A DNA stretch of 64,000 nucleotides from Candidatus Altimarinota bacterium (GCA_028713325.1 JAQTON010000004.1:1-64000); one strand, 5' to 3'. Shown: positions 29,449-39,328, counted from the first letter of the stretch. The notes: a model not told the origin generated them from the sequence alone. Translations and numbers: made by a program.

Positions 29449-30366
29449 ATGCAAATACACTTAAAAACCTGTTTGGAGAGAACGAAAGATTTTTTAAACA
29501 CCCCCTCCTCACTTCCAAAAATCATCATTATCTATGGTCCGACCGCTTGCGGGAAAACGAGGCTTTCCATCGAGCTTGCGAAACATCTCGACACGGAGGT
29601 CATCAGTGCGGATTCGAGGCAGATATATCGATATATGGATAGAGGAACCGGGAAGGTTACAAAGGAAGAAATGCAATGAATTAAGCATCATATGCTCGAT
29701 ATCCGAAACCCTGACGAGTCTTATTCGGTCGGAGCATATCAGAAAGAAGCATTTCAGATTATTGAAAATCTTCATTCTCGAAAAAAAACCCCGATTTTGT
29801 GTGGAGGAACGGGACTCTATCTCGATTCCGTCGCCTTTCATTTCGATATCCCTCCGATGGAACCGGATTGGGAATATCGTGATGCACTTGAAAAAATTCG
29901 CACAGAAAAAGGGAATGAATACCTCTGGAATATGTTGGAAACTCTGGATTCGGAATACGCTCAAACGATTCATCCGAACAGTCATCATGCGGTGATTCGT
30001 GCTTTGGAAGTGCTCGAAAAAACGGGAAAATCCAAAGGAGAACTCCGAGTGAAAAAAGATCCGCTTTTCGATGTGCTTTTTCTCACTCCCTACGATGGAG
30101 ATCGTGAAAAATTGTATGAGAGAATCAATGTCCGCATCGAGGAGATGTTCACTCTCGGTCTCGTAGACGAGGTAAAGGGTATTTTGGAGAAATGATATAG
30201 TTCCGACTGCAAAGGACTCTGAACTATCGGATACAAAGAAGTAATCGAATATCTCGATGGAAAGTGTACCACCCTGGAATGCAAAGCGAAGATTCAGCAG
30301 GGAAACAGAAATTATGCGAAGAGGCAACTCACATGGTTTCGACGATATCAAGAATGAAATAAATAA
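29449..30366 (+). CDS. miaA: tRNA dimethylallyltransferase MiaA
   Basis: The protein has 305 residues with three TGA-Gly codons. The P-loop GPTACGKT (residues 28-35), [37 protein letters not shown] and [13 protein letters not shown] are signatures of the family. [17 protein letters not shown] near the end is also conserved, with its first Gly encoded by TGA or GGA as aligned. MiaA adds a dimethylallyl group to A37 of tRNAs reading codons that begin with U. It lies just after the tRNA-Arg pair on the opposite strand. Confidence 0.95.
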
Positions 30367-30375
30367 AAATCCAAA

Positions 30376-30479
30376 ATAATATCAATATATATTTTTCGAA
30401 CGTTACCGAGGACCTGTTTGAGCACCTCTGATATTGGAGCGAGTTCCGCAGGAAGAGAGAAAAGATATATTGAGATTAT
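30376..30479 (+). repeat. Intergenic inverted repeat, family B copy 1
   Basis: ATAATATCAATATATATTTTTCG pairs with the GAGAAAAGATATATTGAGATTAT end. The core with ACCGAGGACCTGT and GCGAGTTCCGCAGGAAG is shared, inverted, with 42773-42868. Confidence 0.75.
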
Positions 30480-30497
30480 GAAAACAAGAGAGTATAT

Positions 30498-30710
30498 TTA
30501 CTTCGTCAAAAAATTCGTCAATTTCTTCAAAAGTTCGAAAGGGATGCGTTCCCACATTTCGAGCATTTCCCGGATATGATCGACAAATTCCATGGTTTTC
30601 TCCACTCTTCCGAGGATGATATAGAGACGGTAAAGCACGAGAGACAGAAGTGTTCCGACGATAATCGAGAATGTTATAAGGACAATATCGAGAATAAGCT
30701 TGGTATCCAT
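30498..30710 (-). CDS. Small single-helix membrane protein
   Basis: The protein has 70 residues with one N-terminal helix (LILDIVLITFSIIVGTLLSLVLY) and a short amphipathic C-terminus (FVDHIREMLEMWERIPFELLKKL). No family is assigned. It ends the minus-strand run that begins with the pyruvyl-transferase-like gene, 24 bp after the gene before it. Confidence 0.6.
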   Translation of the reverse strand: MDTKLILDIVLITFSIIVGTLLSLVLYRLYIILGRVEKTMEFVDHIREMLEMWERIPFELLKKLTNFLTK

Positions 30711-30734
30711 AAGAATAGAAATTAAGAAGTAATT

Positions 30735-31205
30735 TTATTTTTCTCCGTCTTTTTTATCGTAAAATGAGAAATTTTTTATAAATGCACGAATTTCTTCCTC
30801 GGTAGTTATCTTTCGAATGGTTCCATCGTTCATCTTCACCAGCACCGAAGGGATGACATCCATTTCTACCGTTTTTCTGAGGTCTTCGCTTCACTCTTCT
30901 ACGATGATTCGAACAGAACCCGACTCAATCCATGCCTTAGTAAAAATAACAGGAAGCAACGTGAGAAAAAATTTCGTGAAAGAATCGTCATCGCGAATAC
31001 AGAAAATGACATATCGCTTCTCCTCGTTAAGCTTCTCGTAAGAAGAAATATCCTTGAGGGTAAATATACTCTCTTTGAGCTTCTCATAGCTCCAGGCACC
31101 CGTTTTTTCCGCATATTCTTTGCTCGTCTCAAATCATTTCTTCGCCATATCCGTTGCCTTTTCGCTCCAGATGATTGCCTGATCTTTAAGATTTTTCCAG
31201 TCCAT
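30735..31205 (-). CDS. Hypothetical soluble protein
   Basis: The protein has 156 residues from ATG 31205, with two UGA-Gly codons (KKGFETSK and VEEGSED). It starts within the last 20 bp of the upstream gene, which indicates translational coupling. The mixed alpha/beta sequence includes LNEEKRYVIFCIRDDDSFTKFFLT and VIPSVLVKMNDGTIRKITT. I recognise no family and there is no membrane or signal segment. Confidence 0.65.
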
Positions 31206-32295
31206 CGAAAAAATTATTAGTAGTAATGGATATTTCACGTTTTATTGTATCATTCTTTGCACTTAAAGCAAATTTCTGCTCGTTTTTCTCTTTTTCGAGC
31301 TCCATAAATCGTTTTTTGAATACTTCTATGTCAAATATTCGTGCGGCGAGAGAATACTCGTAGTGGATGCTTCGTATGAATTCATCGGTTTTTTTTCCGT
31401 AACTGATGGCAAAAAACGGAATTGCGTGAACGAGGGAGAGAATGAGGCTATGGAGACGCATTCCGATGACAAACTCGAGTTCTTTATATGTTTCAAGAGT
31501 CTCTTCTATATTTTCGGTAGAACGAAGCTGGTATTTTTCCTTGAGATCTTTAAGAAACGTGTCATCATTGGTGGAAGGGTTTCCTGGGTGAAACGAATGG
31601 TTCAGAAGAATGGGTTCATATCCATGAGCCATAAGGAAAGTAATGATTTTCTCGATGTTTTCGAATTCATCCTGAAGAAATCATGAACGAAACGAGAGTC
31701 CTATTTTTGGTCGATGCTTGATAAGGAGCTTCGGAATCTCCGGATCATAGGAGAGTACGGAATCTCGCAGAAGCAAACTTTTTATCCCTATGGATTCGAG
31801 TGTTTTCTTGCTTTCGGCATCGCGGACCGATATGTAGATATTCTTTCCGGAGAAAAGTGAGAGTATCTTTGCTTCATTCTCTTTTTTCAAGTGGATTCCG
31901 AGCGACCAGTAGATGATGGGTTTTCCGAAAAACTTCGCGAGCCATATCCGAAATTTCCACGGTCGGAGGAGTTTTTCAAAAGATTGTCCCTCTTCGTTGT
32001 CATAGAGGAGTCCGCCACCACCGATGACGACCGCATCGGATTTTCGGATGGTAAGAACGGTCCGTATGAAATACCAGACATTATGAAGCGGTCGTTTCTT
32101 GAGATTGTGGGGGAAATACGACAGGTATTCAATGGAGGGGTCCTCCGGAAGGAGCGAACTTTTTGCATCATATGTGAAAACCGAAAAAGTTGCCTCTTTA
32201 TGGCGATTTTTGAGGTACATATATTCCTGAAGGAGGATGAGTTCATCTCCGAGGTTATAGGCTCCGGTGGCAGTGAAGAGGGAATAGTGGGACAT
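31186..32295 (-). CDS. Polysaccharide pyruvyl transferase family protein (CsaB/WcaK-like)
   Basis: The protein has 369 residues, one TGA-Gly joining the two halves. The family signs are an N-terminal GAYNLGDELILLQEYMYL, the acceptor-side VVIGGGGLLYD, KPIIYWSLGIHL, a central ISVRDAESKKTLESIGI, and FVIGMRLHSLILSLVHAIPFFAISYGKK with the conserved Arg-His. Members ketalise pyruvate onto cell-wall polysaccharide, which in some bacteria anchors S-layer proteins. That would suit a cell with many surface proteins, but the acceptor is not visible from sequence. Confidence 0.83.
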
Positions 32296-32324
32296 AGATG
32301 AATTCTAAGTAGAAATTAAAAGGT

Positions 32325-32479
32325 TTGTCATCTCGAGCGAAGTCGAGAGTTCCCTTTAAGTATAGTTATATGGAGTAGAAGTGTAAAATTTCTCAAATAA
32401 TTCAGATTACGTTGTTTTTATAGATCATAGGGTCAATGAAGTGGTCAAAAGGGATTCCTCGATTGCACTCGGAATGACA
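32325..32479. repeat. Intergenic inverted repeat, family C copy 3
   Basis: TGTCATCTCGAGCGAAGTCGAG and the GATTGCACTCGGAATGACA end, with TTCCCTTT/AAAGGGA next to them, flank about 90 bp. It lies between ruvA and the pyruvyl-transferase-like gene. Confidence 0.8.
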
Positions 32480-32486
32480 AATAAAC

Positions 32487-33074
32487 TTACTTTGCCAAAT
32501 TTTTTATACAATACACCATCCTATCCTGAAGTCCAATGAGCGTGTCCGGAATCGCTTCGACGATTCGTTCCACTACCTTTCGATCGTATCCCATAGAGAG
32601 GAGCGAGTCGGTAATCTCGACATTTCCCGGTTTCCGGAGAGAGGTTTGCGGTGTTTGTTCGGTGATATCGTCAATGCTGACTTTGTGTTTCAATTCTACG
32701 ATGATTTTCAGTGCCATTTTCTTCCCGATTCCAGGGAGCGATGAGAGGAATTTCTCGTCCCCTTCGTCGATCGCCTGTATAAGGAGGTGAGTTCCCATAG
32801 AAAGCATGGCAAGAGCGGTTTTCCCTCCGACTCCGCTGACTTTGAGGAGTTTCCGGAACAGGGCTTTTTCCTCGCGGGTCTCGAATCCGAAAAGCACCTC
32901 CGAAACATCGGTGATATGGTGATGGATAAAGAGATCCCGTACTTCTCCAATCGTCACATTAGCAAGTGTACGAATCGGGACGAGAATCTCGAACCCGAGA
33001 CCGGTTCCGGTTACGATCAAATCAACTTTCCCGTCTTCGACGGTAAGGATGGCTCCGGAGAGGTGAGAAAACAT
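32487..33074 (-). CDS. ruvA: Holliday junction branch migration protein RuvA
   Basis: The protein has 195 residues in three parts: an OB fold (MFSHLSGAILTVEDGKVDLIV, LGFEILVPIRTL), two helix-hairpin-helix motifs (KLLKVSGVGGKTALAML and LSSLPGIGKKMALKIIVEL), and a small C-terminal helical domain (ITDSLLSMGYDRKVVERIV) that contacts RuvB. RuvA holds four-way junctions for RuvB-driven migration. ruvB and ruvC are not adjacent. No UGA codon occurs. Confidence 0.95.
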   Translation of the reverse strand: MFSHLSGAILTVEDGKVDLIVTGTGLGFEILVPIRTLANVTIGEVRDLFIHHHITDVSEVLFGFETREEKALFRKLLKVSGVGGKTALAMLSMGTHLLIQAIDEGDEKFLSSLPGIGKKMALKIIVELKHKVSIDDITEQTPQTSLRKPGNVEITDSLLSMGYDRKVVERIVEAIPDTLIGLQDRMVYCIKNLAK

Positions 33075-33136
33075 AGACGGAAGTTAATTAATGGAAAATA
33101 TATGACGAGCAGTATAATCGGAACTTGTTTTTTGGC

Positions 33137-33175
33137 AAAAATAAAATCCCACTCGGGTGAGGGGATTTTATTTTT
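33137..33175 (-). terminator. Intrinsic terminator of the pilin gene
   Basis: The stem AAAATAAAATCCC/GGGATTTTATTTT closes a CTCACCCGAGT loop and is followed by T on the minus strand. It lies 20 bp after the pilin stop. Confidence 0.8.
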
Positions 33176-33194
33176 AAAAATCAAGAATGAAAAA

Positions 33195-33809
33195 TTATTG
33201 TGCATTAATGAGAACGATAAGCGAGTCGTCCGCAGCAACAGCAAGAGCTGATCCATTCGCTTTTACAACTCATTTAACTGGTGTTGTTCCAATCGTCCCC
33301 TCGGCTACCGATGTATCATTGCTGGCAGTATCGAGACCTACTTCATAACGAACCTTTTGTCCACCTACTGTACCACCACCATCAGTATCCGCCTTTTTTT
33401 GAACATTTCCGAGATTTTCGAAAGCGGTAGAGAGTTCATATTCCCCGAATGTAATACCGTTATTATCAGATGCTACTACGTAGGCATATGCACAATCTGG
33501 AGTATCTGCTGCGGTACCGCCATTATTACAGGGTTGTGCGAATTTGGAATCCGTTGGAATTTTTCCAAGATATTTAGTTAACTCAACTTGAAGAGTGCTT
33601 CCTTTTGGGTATTCGCTGACATCTTGGTAGGATTGTTCTACTCCTCATTGTAATGCTTTTATATCATTAATTCTCGTCGTATCACGAGCTTTTTGAATCT
33701 GGCTCGTATAGGTAGCGGTTGCTCCGGTTGCGAGAATTCCGATGATGGTGATAACTACGAGCAATTCTATGAGGGTGAACCCACGAGTGTTATTTTTAAG
33801 TAGAGACAT
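33195..33809 (-). CDS. Type IV pilin or pseudopilin
   Basis: The protein has 204 residues. A short leader with the prepilin peptidase site (NTRG before FTLIELLVVITIIGIL) and the conserved Glu at mature position 5 define the class III signal. The pilin helix continues with ATATYTSQIQKARDTTRINDIKAL. The globular part has a Cys pair (PCNNGG, PDCAYAY) that may form the D-region disulfide. Two UGA-Gly codons occur. The strong promoter upstream and own terminator mark a single-gene unit, probably the major pilin served by PilB (43036-45738). Confidence 0.9.
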
Positions 33810-33843
33810 AGGAAAAAAGAAAAGTTATAAAGTAACGGAAGAG

Positions 33844-33872
33844 ATTATATACAATGTTTTTTAAAATGTAAA
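33844..33872 (-). promoter_or_regulatory. Strong sigma-70-type promoter of the pilin gene
   Basis: TTTACA (33867-33872) and TATAAT (33844-33849) are separated by exactly 17 bp. Transcription would start near 33837, giving a leader of about 28 nt without a Shine-Dalgarno motif. Confidence 0.75.
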
Positions 33873-33910
33873 TAAAAAAACAGGACTTTTATGTTTTTTA
33901 TCGTGAAATA

Positions 33911-35083
33911 TTACTTTTTGAGCGAGAGAATTTTGGTGATGAATACGACGATGATAATGAGAACGAAGAAGAGTATCGCTTTCCCTATCTTATCGAGAAA
34001 TATCGCTGCCATACCGAAGAGAAATGCGAGAGAATAGACGAAATATCGAACGAAGTTCTCGGACATCCCCATGTTGAGGAGCCGATAATGGAGATGATGA
34101 ATACGGTCTCCGGAGAGAGGATTTTTCTTGTTGTAGAGCCGCATAAGGATGACATAAAAGGCATCGATGAGATAAACTCCGAGAACGGTCGCAACGGTGG
34201 CGATTTTTCCTCCGGCTATGATGGCGAGTGTGGCTATCATAAAGGCAATGAACATCGTCCCGGATTCTCCGAGAAGCACGTGAGGCTTGATGTTATAGAG
34301 CCAACTTATGAATACGGAAGGAATGAATATCGCGAGACAGAAAAGCACAAAGACGGAATTGGCTTGGGAGAGGGAAGAAGGGTCTATTAAGTAGAGCTTG
34401 ACGGTCAGTACTGCCATCACGAGAAGAGTGACAAACGAGAGTCCGGAGGTGAGTCCAGGAACTCCATCCGACCAATTAACGGAATTGAAAACAATCACAT
34501 ACCAGATAATAGTGAAGATAAGAGGAATGAGATAAATCTGAAGAGACCCGAGAACGACGTAATATTGATCGAGATAGAGAACTCAGCCGAATATATTGGA
34601 AACGTACCCGATCTTGATGCTCGTAATTCCGATAATGGCTCCCACTCCGATCTGCATCATAAGCCGGACTTTGGCTGGCACGAAAAACGGAGTGGAGCGT
34701 CGCATCTCCCCGAGCTCTTCGGCAGTTTTTTTTATATTATCCTTACTTGCACGATCAAACTTATAAATAGTGTCGAGATCATCTATAAAACTCACGAGAG
34801 TGACGACTCCTCCGAGTACGAGGATAATAAAAAGTCGGGTCTGGTTTATGTCGCTCAAAAGCGGATAAAGAAATGCCGAAAGAAACAAAAAATTGAGATA
34901 GAGAATACTCCCGATACCGAGTGGCACCGGCTTTCTTTTATGCCCATACGGTGCCGGATTATCAAGGAGTCCGAAATGTGAGAAAAGGTATTTTCCAACA
35001 TGGAAAATACCGAACGAGGAGACGAGGGAAGCTACCAAAAAAAGACCGAATTGTGCAAAGAGAGGGAATGATGCGAAGTTCAT
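33911..35083 (-). CDS. Undecaprenyl-phosphate sugar-1-phosphate transferase (WecA/TagO family)
   Basis: The 390-residue protein has about ten membrane helices, joined across a TGA-Gly at 34583. Catalytic loops of the MraY/WecA superfamily are visible: VTLVSFIDDLDTIYK (Asp pair), FNSVNWSDGVPGLTSG, and SGDRIHHLHYRLL, the basic motif that separates the WecA/TagO branch from MraY. The enzyme links a sugar-1-phosphate, often GlcNAc, to the lipid carrier and starts O-antigen, teichoic acid or capsule synthesis. It could supply the glycosyltransferases found elsewhere in the window. Confidence 0.88.
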
Positions 35084-35146
35084 ATTTTAAACAGTTATAT
35101 AACTCGAGAAGTATATATAAAAGTTCCGTTCTGTCACTTTTTTCTT

Positions 35147-35848
35147 TTACTTCCGTATCAGACACTTTTCCACACACTTTTCTGCGATTTTTTGTAATGC
35201 CTCGAGTTCGGGAGTCGTAAAGCTTCCTCCTTCAAAATCCGGATTCAGGGTATGTTCTCCTCGATAATTTTGAAGAGCATATTTCTTCGCTCCCCGAATG
35301 GAAACGACTATCTCTTCGATATCTTTCGGAGAATGCACTCATTTTATAACCGTCGTACGGAACTCGTAGTCGGGAGCTCGTGTTTTGATGAGTTCTATAC
35401 TTTTTTTGTATTTGGAAATATCGATATTTTTCCCAGTAATTTCATGATATTCATCGAATATGTGTTTCACATCCATAGCGATATAATCGACGAGTTTTTG
35501 ATCCAAAAGATCTTCGATGACTTCGGGATTACTCCCATTGGTATCGAGTTTTACGAGGAATCCGAGGTTTTTAATTTTTCGACAGAATTCCGGCAAATCC
35601 ATATGAATCGTTGGTTCGCCACCGCAGATAACGACTCCGTCGAGGAATCCAACGCGGGTTTTTAAAAATCGGAAGAATATCTCCTCGCTGATGAAATCAT
35701 GACGGATTTTCTTGATTTCCTCCGGAAGTACGAACTCTGGATTATGACAAAATCCACACCGGAGATTGCACCCCGGTGTGAAAATGATTGTCGCCAGCTT
35801 CCCCGGATAATCAAGGAGTGTGGATTTTTTGATGGCGGAGATTTGCAT
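35147..35848 (-). CDS. nrdG: Anaerobic ribonucleotide reductase activating protein
   Basis: The protein has 233 residues with a TGA-Gly at 35339. The radical-SAM motif CNLRCGFC (three Cys) lies near residue 28 and is followed by GGEPTIH and VKLDTNGSNPE. The N-terminus ISAIKKSTLLDYPGKLATIIFTPGC is typical of NrdG proteins of the NrdG2/PflA-like type. It uses AdoMet and a [4Fe-4S] cluster to place the glycyl radical on NrdD. The gene follows the nrdD pieces with 1 bp between it and the small radical-domain gene. Confidence 0.9.
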
Positions 35849-35849
35849 A

Positions 35850-36044
35850 TTATGCTACTTGAAATTCCGCTATAAATTTGGAATTTTCCGTCGTGCACTC
35901 ATTGAAGTACTCGCGAGTGTAGAATTCGGATTTCTTTCCGTTATTGAACTGGCTTACCGGACGGTAATATCCCATAACGCGAGTATAAATTTCACACTTC
36001 GTACGAGTTTGTTCAACTCCGTCTTTATCGATGAATATTGGCAT
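35850..36044 (-). CDS. Separate glycyl-radical domain of anaerobic ribonucleotide reductase
   Basis: This 64-residue protein is the C-terminal end normally fused to NrdD: CEIYTRVMGYYRPVSQFNNG, then GKKSEFYTREYF. The Gly in RVMGYY is the expected radical site by comparison with RVxGYY tails of class III enzymes. It is encoded 26 bp after the TAA of the catalytic gene, in a different frame, with its own ATG 36044. The sequence after the zinc site of the larger gene is only about 30 residues long, so the domain is truly missing there. The two chains probably assemble, with NrdG activating this piece. Confidence 0.8.
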   Translation of the reverse strand: MPIFIDKDGVEQTRTKCEIYTRVMGYYRPVSQFNNGKKSEFYTREYFNECTTENSKFIAEFQVA

Positions 36045-36070
36045 AGTATTGGTGGGTTAAAAATAGATAA

Positions 36071-38275
36071 TTAAACAACTTCTTCACTCATTTCTTTTAT
36101 TTTCTCTTCATCCGCCGTGTAATTCAATCGGAAATCCATGTCATACTTCTTTCCGGTGAATCCCAATTCTTCGTCACACTTCGGACAATAGTCGTTTTCT
36201 CCGTTGATGTACCCGTGTTTCGGGCAGATCGAGAAGGTCGGGGTGACGGTGATATACGGGAGTTGATAGTTGGAGATAACCTTTCGAACGAGGTTTTTGC
36301 ATGCCTCGGCATCGCTGATCCGTTCCGCCATATAGAGATGGAGAACCGTTCCTCCGGTGTATTTGCACTGGAGATTATTCTGGTATTCGAGTGCCTCGAA
36401 TGCATCGTCCGTGAAGTTCACGGGAAGTTGAGAAGAGTTCGTATAGTAGGGATTCTCGGGAGTTCCGGATTGAATGATCCCGGGAAGTTGTTTCTGATCT
36501 TCTTTGGCAAATCGATAAGTGGTTCCTTCCGCTGGCGTCGCCTCGAGATTATACATACTTCCGGTTTCTTCCTGGTACTCCTTCAATGTCGTTCTCATGT
36601 GCTCGAGAATGTCGAGAGCAAAGGTTTCTCCCCAAGGAGTCGAGATATCTTCACGACCGTTGGTGAAATTCATAATCGCTTCATTCATTCCATTGAGCCC
36701 TATTGTTGAGAAGTGATTTCGGAAAGATCGGAGGTATCGGTAGGTGTACGGATAGAGTCCTCGTTCCAGCCATTCTGTTAAAACTTTTCGTTTGAGTTCA
36801 AGAGATATTTTCGAAAGATCCATCAAGTGTCGTACTTGTCGTTTGAATCCTTCCGCATCGCCCTTGTAATTGTATCCGATACGAGCAAGATTGATGGTTA
36901 CTACTCCGATAGAACCGGTCATCTCGGCAGATCCGAAGAGTCCGTTTCCACGCTTGAGAAGCTCTCGAAGGTCCAGTTGGAGTCGGCAGCACATGGAACG
37001 AACCGCCCCCGGTTTATAGGCTTCCGTGTTTTCCACGGTCGTGACCTTTCCATCCTTATCCTTCATTCGTTTGTATTGAGATCCTATGAAGTTTTGGAAA
37101 TAGGGAAGTCCGTATTTTGCCGTCACATCGAATATTCGAAGTGCGTCCGGAGATTCCCAGGGGAAATCCTCAGTAATGTTATACGTCGGAATCGGAAAGG
37201 TAAATGCTCGACCCTTGTAATCTCCGGCAGCATATACTTCGAGAAGTGCCTTATTGACAATCGCACGTTCTTTATCGAGTTCTCCGTATTTTTTCATGTA
37301 TTCTCCTCTGTCGTATCCTCCGAGATGAAGTCCTTTTTCCACCAAGTCTTCCGGACAAGTCCAGTCAAGCGTGATGTTCGTAAACGGAGTTTGTGTTCCC
37401 CAACGGGACGGAACGTTGAGTCCGAAAACGAAATTCTGCATTTGCTGAAGAACATATCCGTAAGTTTTATCTTCAATGTAGGACTCTTTTTCCGCTTCTG
37501 TTTTAAAAGTGACATGGTATTTTTCTATATCTTCACGAACCTCTTCGGAATACTTGTGAACAAAAGGGGAGAGATAGGTGTCGAATGAGGAGAAAGCCTG
37601 TGCTCCCGCCCACTCGTTTTGAAGGGTTCCGAGGAAATTGATCATCTGATTTACGGCTGCCTGAAGATTCTTTGGAGGTGCCGATTCTATACGATTCGGC
37701 ATTCCGTTGAAACCTTCTTCGAGGAGTTGTCGAAGGCTCCATCCCGCACAGTATCCGGAGAACATATCGAGATCGTGGATATGATAATCTCCGTTTCGGT
37801 GGGTATTTCCCACCTCCGCAGGATAGATGTGCGAGAGCCAGTAATTTGCGGTGATTTTCCCGGACGTATTGAGGATGAGTCCTCCGAGAGAATATCCGGA
37901 ATTCGCATTCGCATTTACACGCCAATCGGATTTTTGAAGGTATTCATCCATAGTTTTTCCTACTTCTACCACTATGGAACTGTCTGCACGAGCTTCAGCT
38001 CGCTTCGCACGGTACACGATGAATGCTTTTGCAACCGTGTCGTGTCCGTCTTTTATAAGCACTTCTTCCACAGTGTCCTGAACGGATTCTATATTTGGGA
38101 TACCTGAACCGATTTTTTCCTCGGTACGCATGATGACCTGGTCAACAAATGAGGAAACCCTGGAAAAGTCTGTTCCGCCTACCGCTTCGATGGCGGATTG
38201 AATAGCGTGCTCAATTTTTGTACGATCGAATGTTACGATAGCTCCATTACGTTTCCGGATTTTATATATAGCCAT
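36071..38275 (-). CDS. nrdD: Anaerobic ribonucleoside-triphosphate reductase, catalytic chain
   Basis: The protein has 734 residues. An ATP-cone lies at the N-terminus (YKIRKRNGAIVTFDRTKIEHAIQ). The class III catalytic barrel has GDYHIHDLD, GYCAGWSLRQLLEEG, VRSMCCRLQLDL and GSIGVVTINLARIGY. A four-Cys zinc site sits near the end (CPKHGY, DYCPKCDEE). The chain stops about 30 residues after that site, and the glycyl-radical tail is a separate gene. There are no UGA codons among 734, unusual here for a protein of this length. Two NrdR boxes lie upstream. The enzyme makes dNTPs from NTPs without oxygen. Confidence 0.94.
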   Translation of the reverse strand: MAIYKIRKRNGAIVTFDRTKIEHAIQSAIEAVGGTDFSRVSSFVDQVIMRTEEKIGSGIPNIESVQDTVEEVLIKDGHDTVAKAFIVYRAKRAEARADSSIVVEVGKTMDEYLQKSDWRVNANANSGYSLGGLILNTSGKITANYWLSHIYPAEVGNTHRNGDYHIHDLDMFSGYCAGWSLRQLLEEGFNGMPNRIESAPPKNLQAAVNQMINFLGTLQNEWAGAQAFSSFDTYLSPFVHKYSEEVREDIEKYHVTFKTEAEKESYIEDKTYGYVLQQMQNFVFGLNVPSRWGTQTPFTNITLDWTCPEDLVEKGLHLGGYDRGEYMKKYGELDKERAIVNKALLEVYAAGDYKGRAFTFPIPTYNITEDFPWESPDALRIFDVTAKYGLPYFQNFIGSQYKRMKDKDGKVTTVENTEAYKPGAVRSMCCRLQLDLRELLKRGNGLFGSAEMTGSIGVVTINLARIGYNYKGDAEGFKRQVRHLMDLSKISLELKRKVLTEWLERGLYPYTYRYLRSFRNHFSTIGLNGMNEAIMNFTNGREDISTPWGETFALDILEHMRTTLKEYQEETGSMYNLEATPAEGTTYRFAKEDQKQLPGIIQSGTPENPYYTNSSQLPVNFTDDAFEALEYQNNLQCKYTGGTVLHLYMAERISDAEACKNLVRKVISNYQLPYITVTPTFSICPKHGYINGENDYCPKCDEELGFTGKKYDMDFRLNYTADEEKIKEMSEEVV

Positions 38276-38386
38276 AAAATTAATTAAGAATTTAGAATGT
38301 AGAAATGTTCGGGGAACGTAGAATTTTTATGGCTTAAAATAGCGTGTTCTTTGTCTAAAAATTGTACATTCTCCAGTAATATATTT

Positions 38387-38434
38387 TAACTATATGTTGT
38401 GTTTTAAACATATGAACGACACAATATATGGTTT
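38387..38434. promoter_or_regulatory. Paired NrdR boxes upstream of nrdD
   Basis: TAACTATATGTTGTGT (38387-38402) and ACACAATATATGGTTT (38419-38434) both match the ACACwATATATwGTGT pattern. Their centres are 32 bp apart, about three helical turns, as in known NrdR operators. They lie 110-160 bp before nrdD. Repression when dATP is abundant is the known role of NrdR. Confidence 0.75.
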
Positions 38435-38469
38435 TTTAAAAAATGCAAAACTTTTTGAAAAAAAAGAAA

Positions 38470-38499
38470 ATCCCCGCTTTATAAAGGGAAAAAATGGGG
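38470..38499 (-). terminator. Probable terminator of the DedA gene
   Basis: CCCCATTTTTTCCC...GCGGGGA on the minus strand is followed by TTTTCTTTTTTTT, about 40 bp past the stop. The stem is imperfect. Confidence 0.5.
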
Positions 38500-38536
38500 C
38501 TTGTTTGAAAGTTGACTTTTGACTGATTGTAGAAAT

Positions 38537-39328
38537 TTATTTTTTTTTCTCCAACGCCTCCTTCGTCTTATCTTCAATTTCCTTCTCCTTTTCTTTTAGA
38601 TATGATATAAAAGCCTCTCGTTTAAAGAAATATATATAAACAACGGTACAAATTATAATCCCCCCGAGAACGTATGAAAAATAGGAGAGAATCGTCTTGT
38701 AATAGGTTACAAAAGCGACTCCGAGCGAGATGATGGTACCCGCCCAGAGAACGGATCCGATGATATTGTAGATCCAGAATTTCCCCGTGTGCATGCCCAT
38801 GGACCCGGCGATAAAAGGGATAAAGGCACGGGTAAAATTATGAAACTTTCCAAGTATTATAAACCAAGCACCGTTTTTCTCGATCTGTTTTCGGAGATAC
38901 TTGAGCTCGGTTCTCCCAAGTCCGAACCAGTCCCCGTATCGTTCGAGAAAATCGTGTCCGTACCATTTTCCGAGGAAGTATCCGATGGCGTTCCCGATGA
39001 GTGCTCCGACAATCGCAAAACATACCATATATCCGAGTTGTAGCGGTCCGAGTTTTCCGAAAAAACCTCCGACCAGAAGCATGATCTGTTGTCCGGGAAC
39101 AAGCACCCCGATGACAGGGAACGATTCGATAATGCTGCTGGCAAATGCGATGAGATAATTCCAGCTCCCGAGAAGATGTATTTGTCGTTCCATCCACTCG
39201 ATGAATTGTTCAATAAGGGAGGGCTTGAACAGAGCAATAACCGTGAGTGCGAAGATAACGCATCCGAAAAGGAAATTGAGGAACCGAAAAAAGATATGGG
39301 AAATATGATGGATGAGTTTGCGTTGCAT
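38537..39328 (-). CDS. DedA family membrane protein
   Basis: The protein has 263 residues from ATG 39328; earlier in-frame ATGs add no recognisable sequence. The domain has ESFPVIGVLVPGQQIMLLVGGFFG, GNAIGYFLGKWYG, and the conserved KFHNFTRAFIPFIAGSMGM with Arg and Pro. A long basic C-terminal tail (EKEKEIEDKTKEALEKKK) is an extra. Lipid-carrier or phospholipid flipping is the role shown for some family members. Another DedA at 17447 is shorter and lacks the tail. Confidence 0.88.
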   Translation of the reverse strand: MQRKLIHHISHIFFRFLNFLFGCVIFALTVIALFKPSLIEQFIEWMERQIHLLGSWNYLIAFASSIIESFPVIGVLVPGQQIMLLVGGFFGKLGPLQLGYMVCFAIVGALIGNAIGYFLGKWYGHDFLERYGDWFGLGRTELKYLRKQIEKNGAWFIILGKFHNFTRAFIPFIAGSMGMHTGKFWIYNIIGSVLWAGTIISLGVAFVTYYKTILSYFSYVLGGIIICTVVYIYFFKREAFISYLKEKEKEIEDKTKEALEKKK

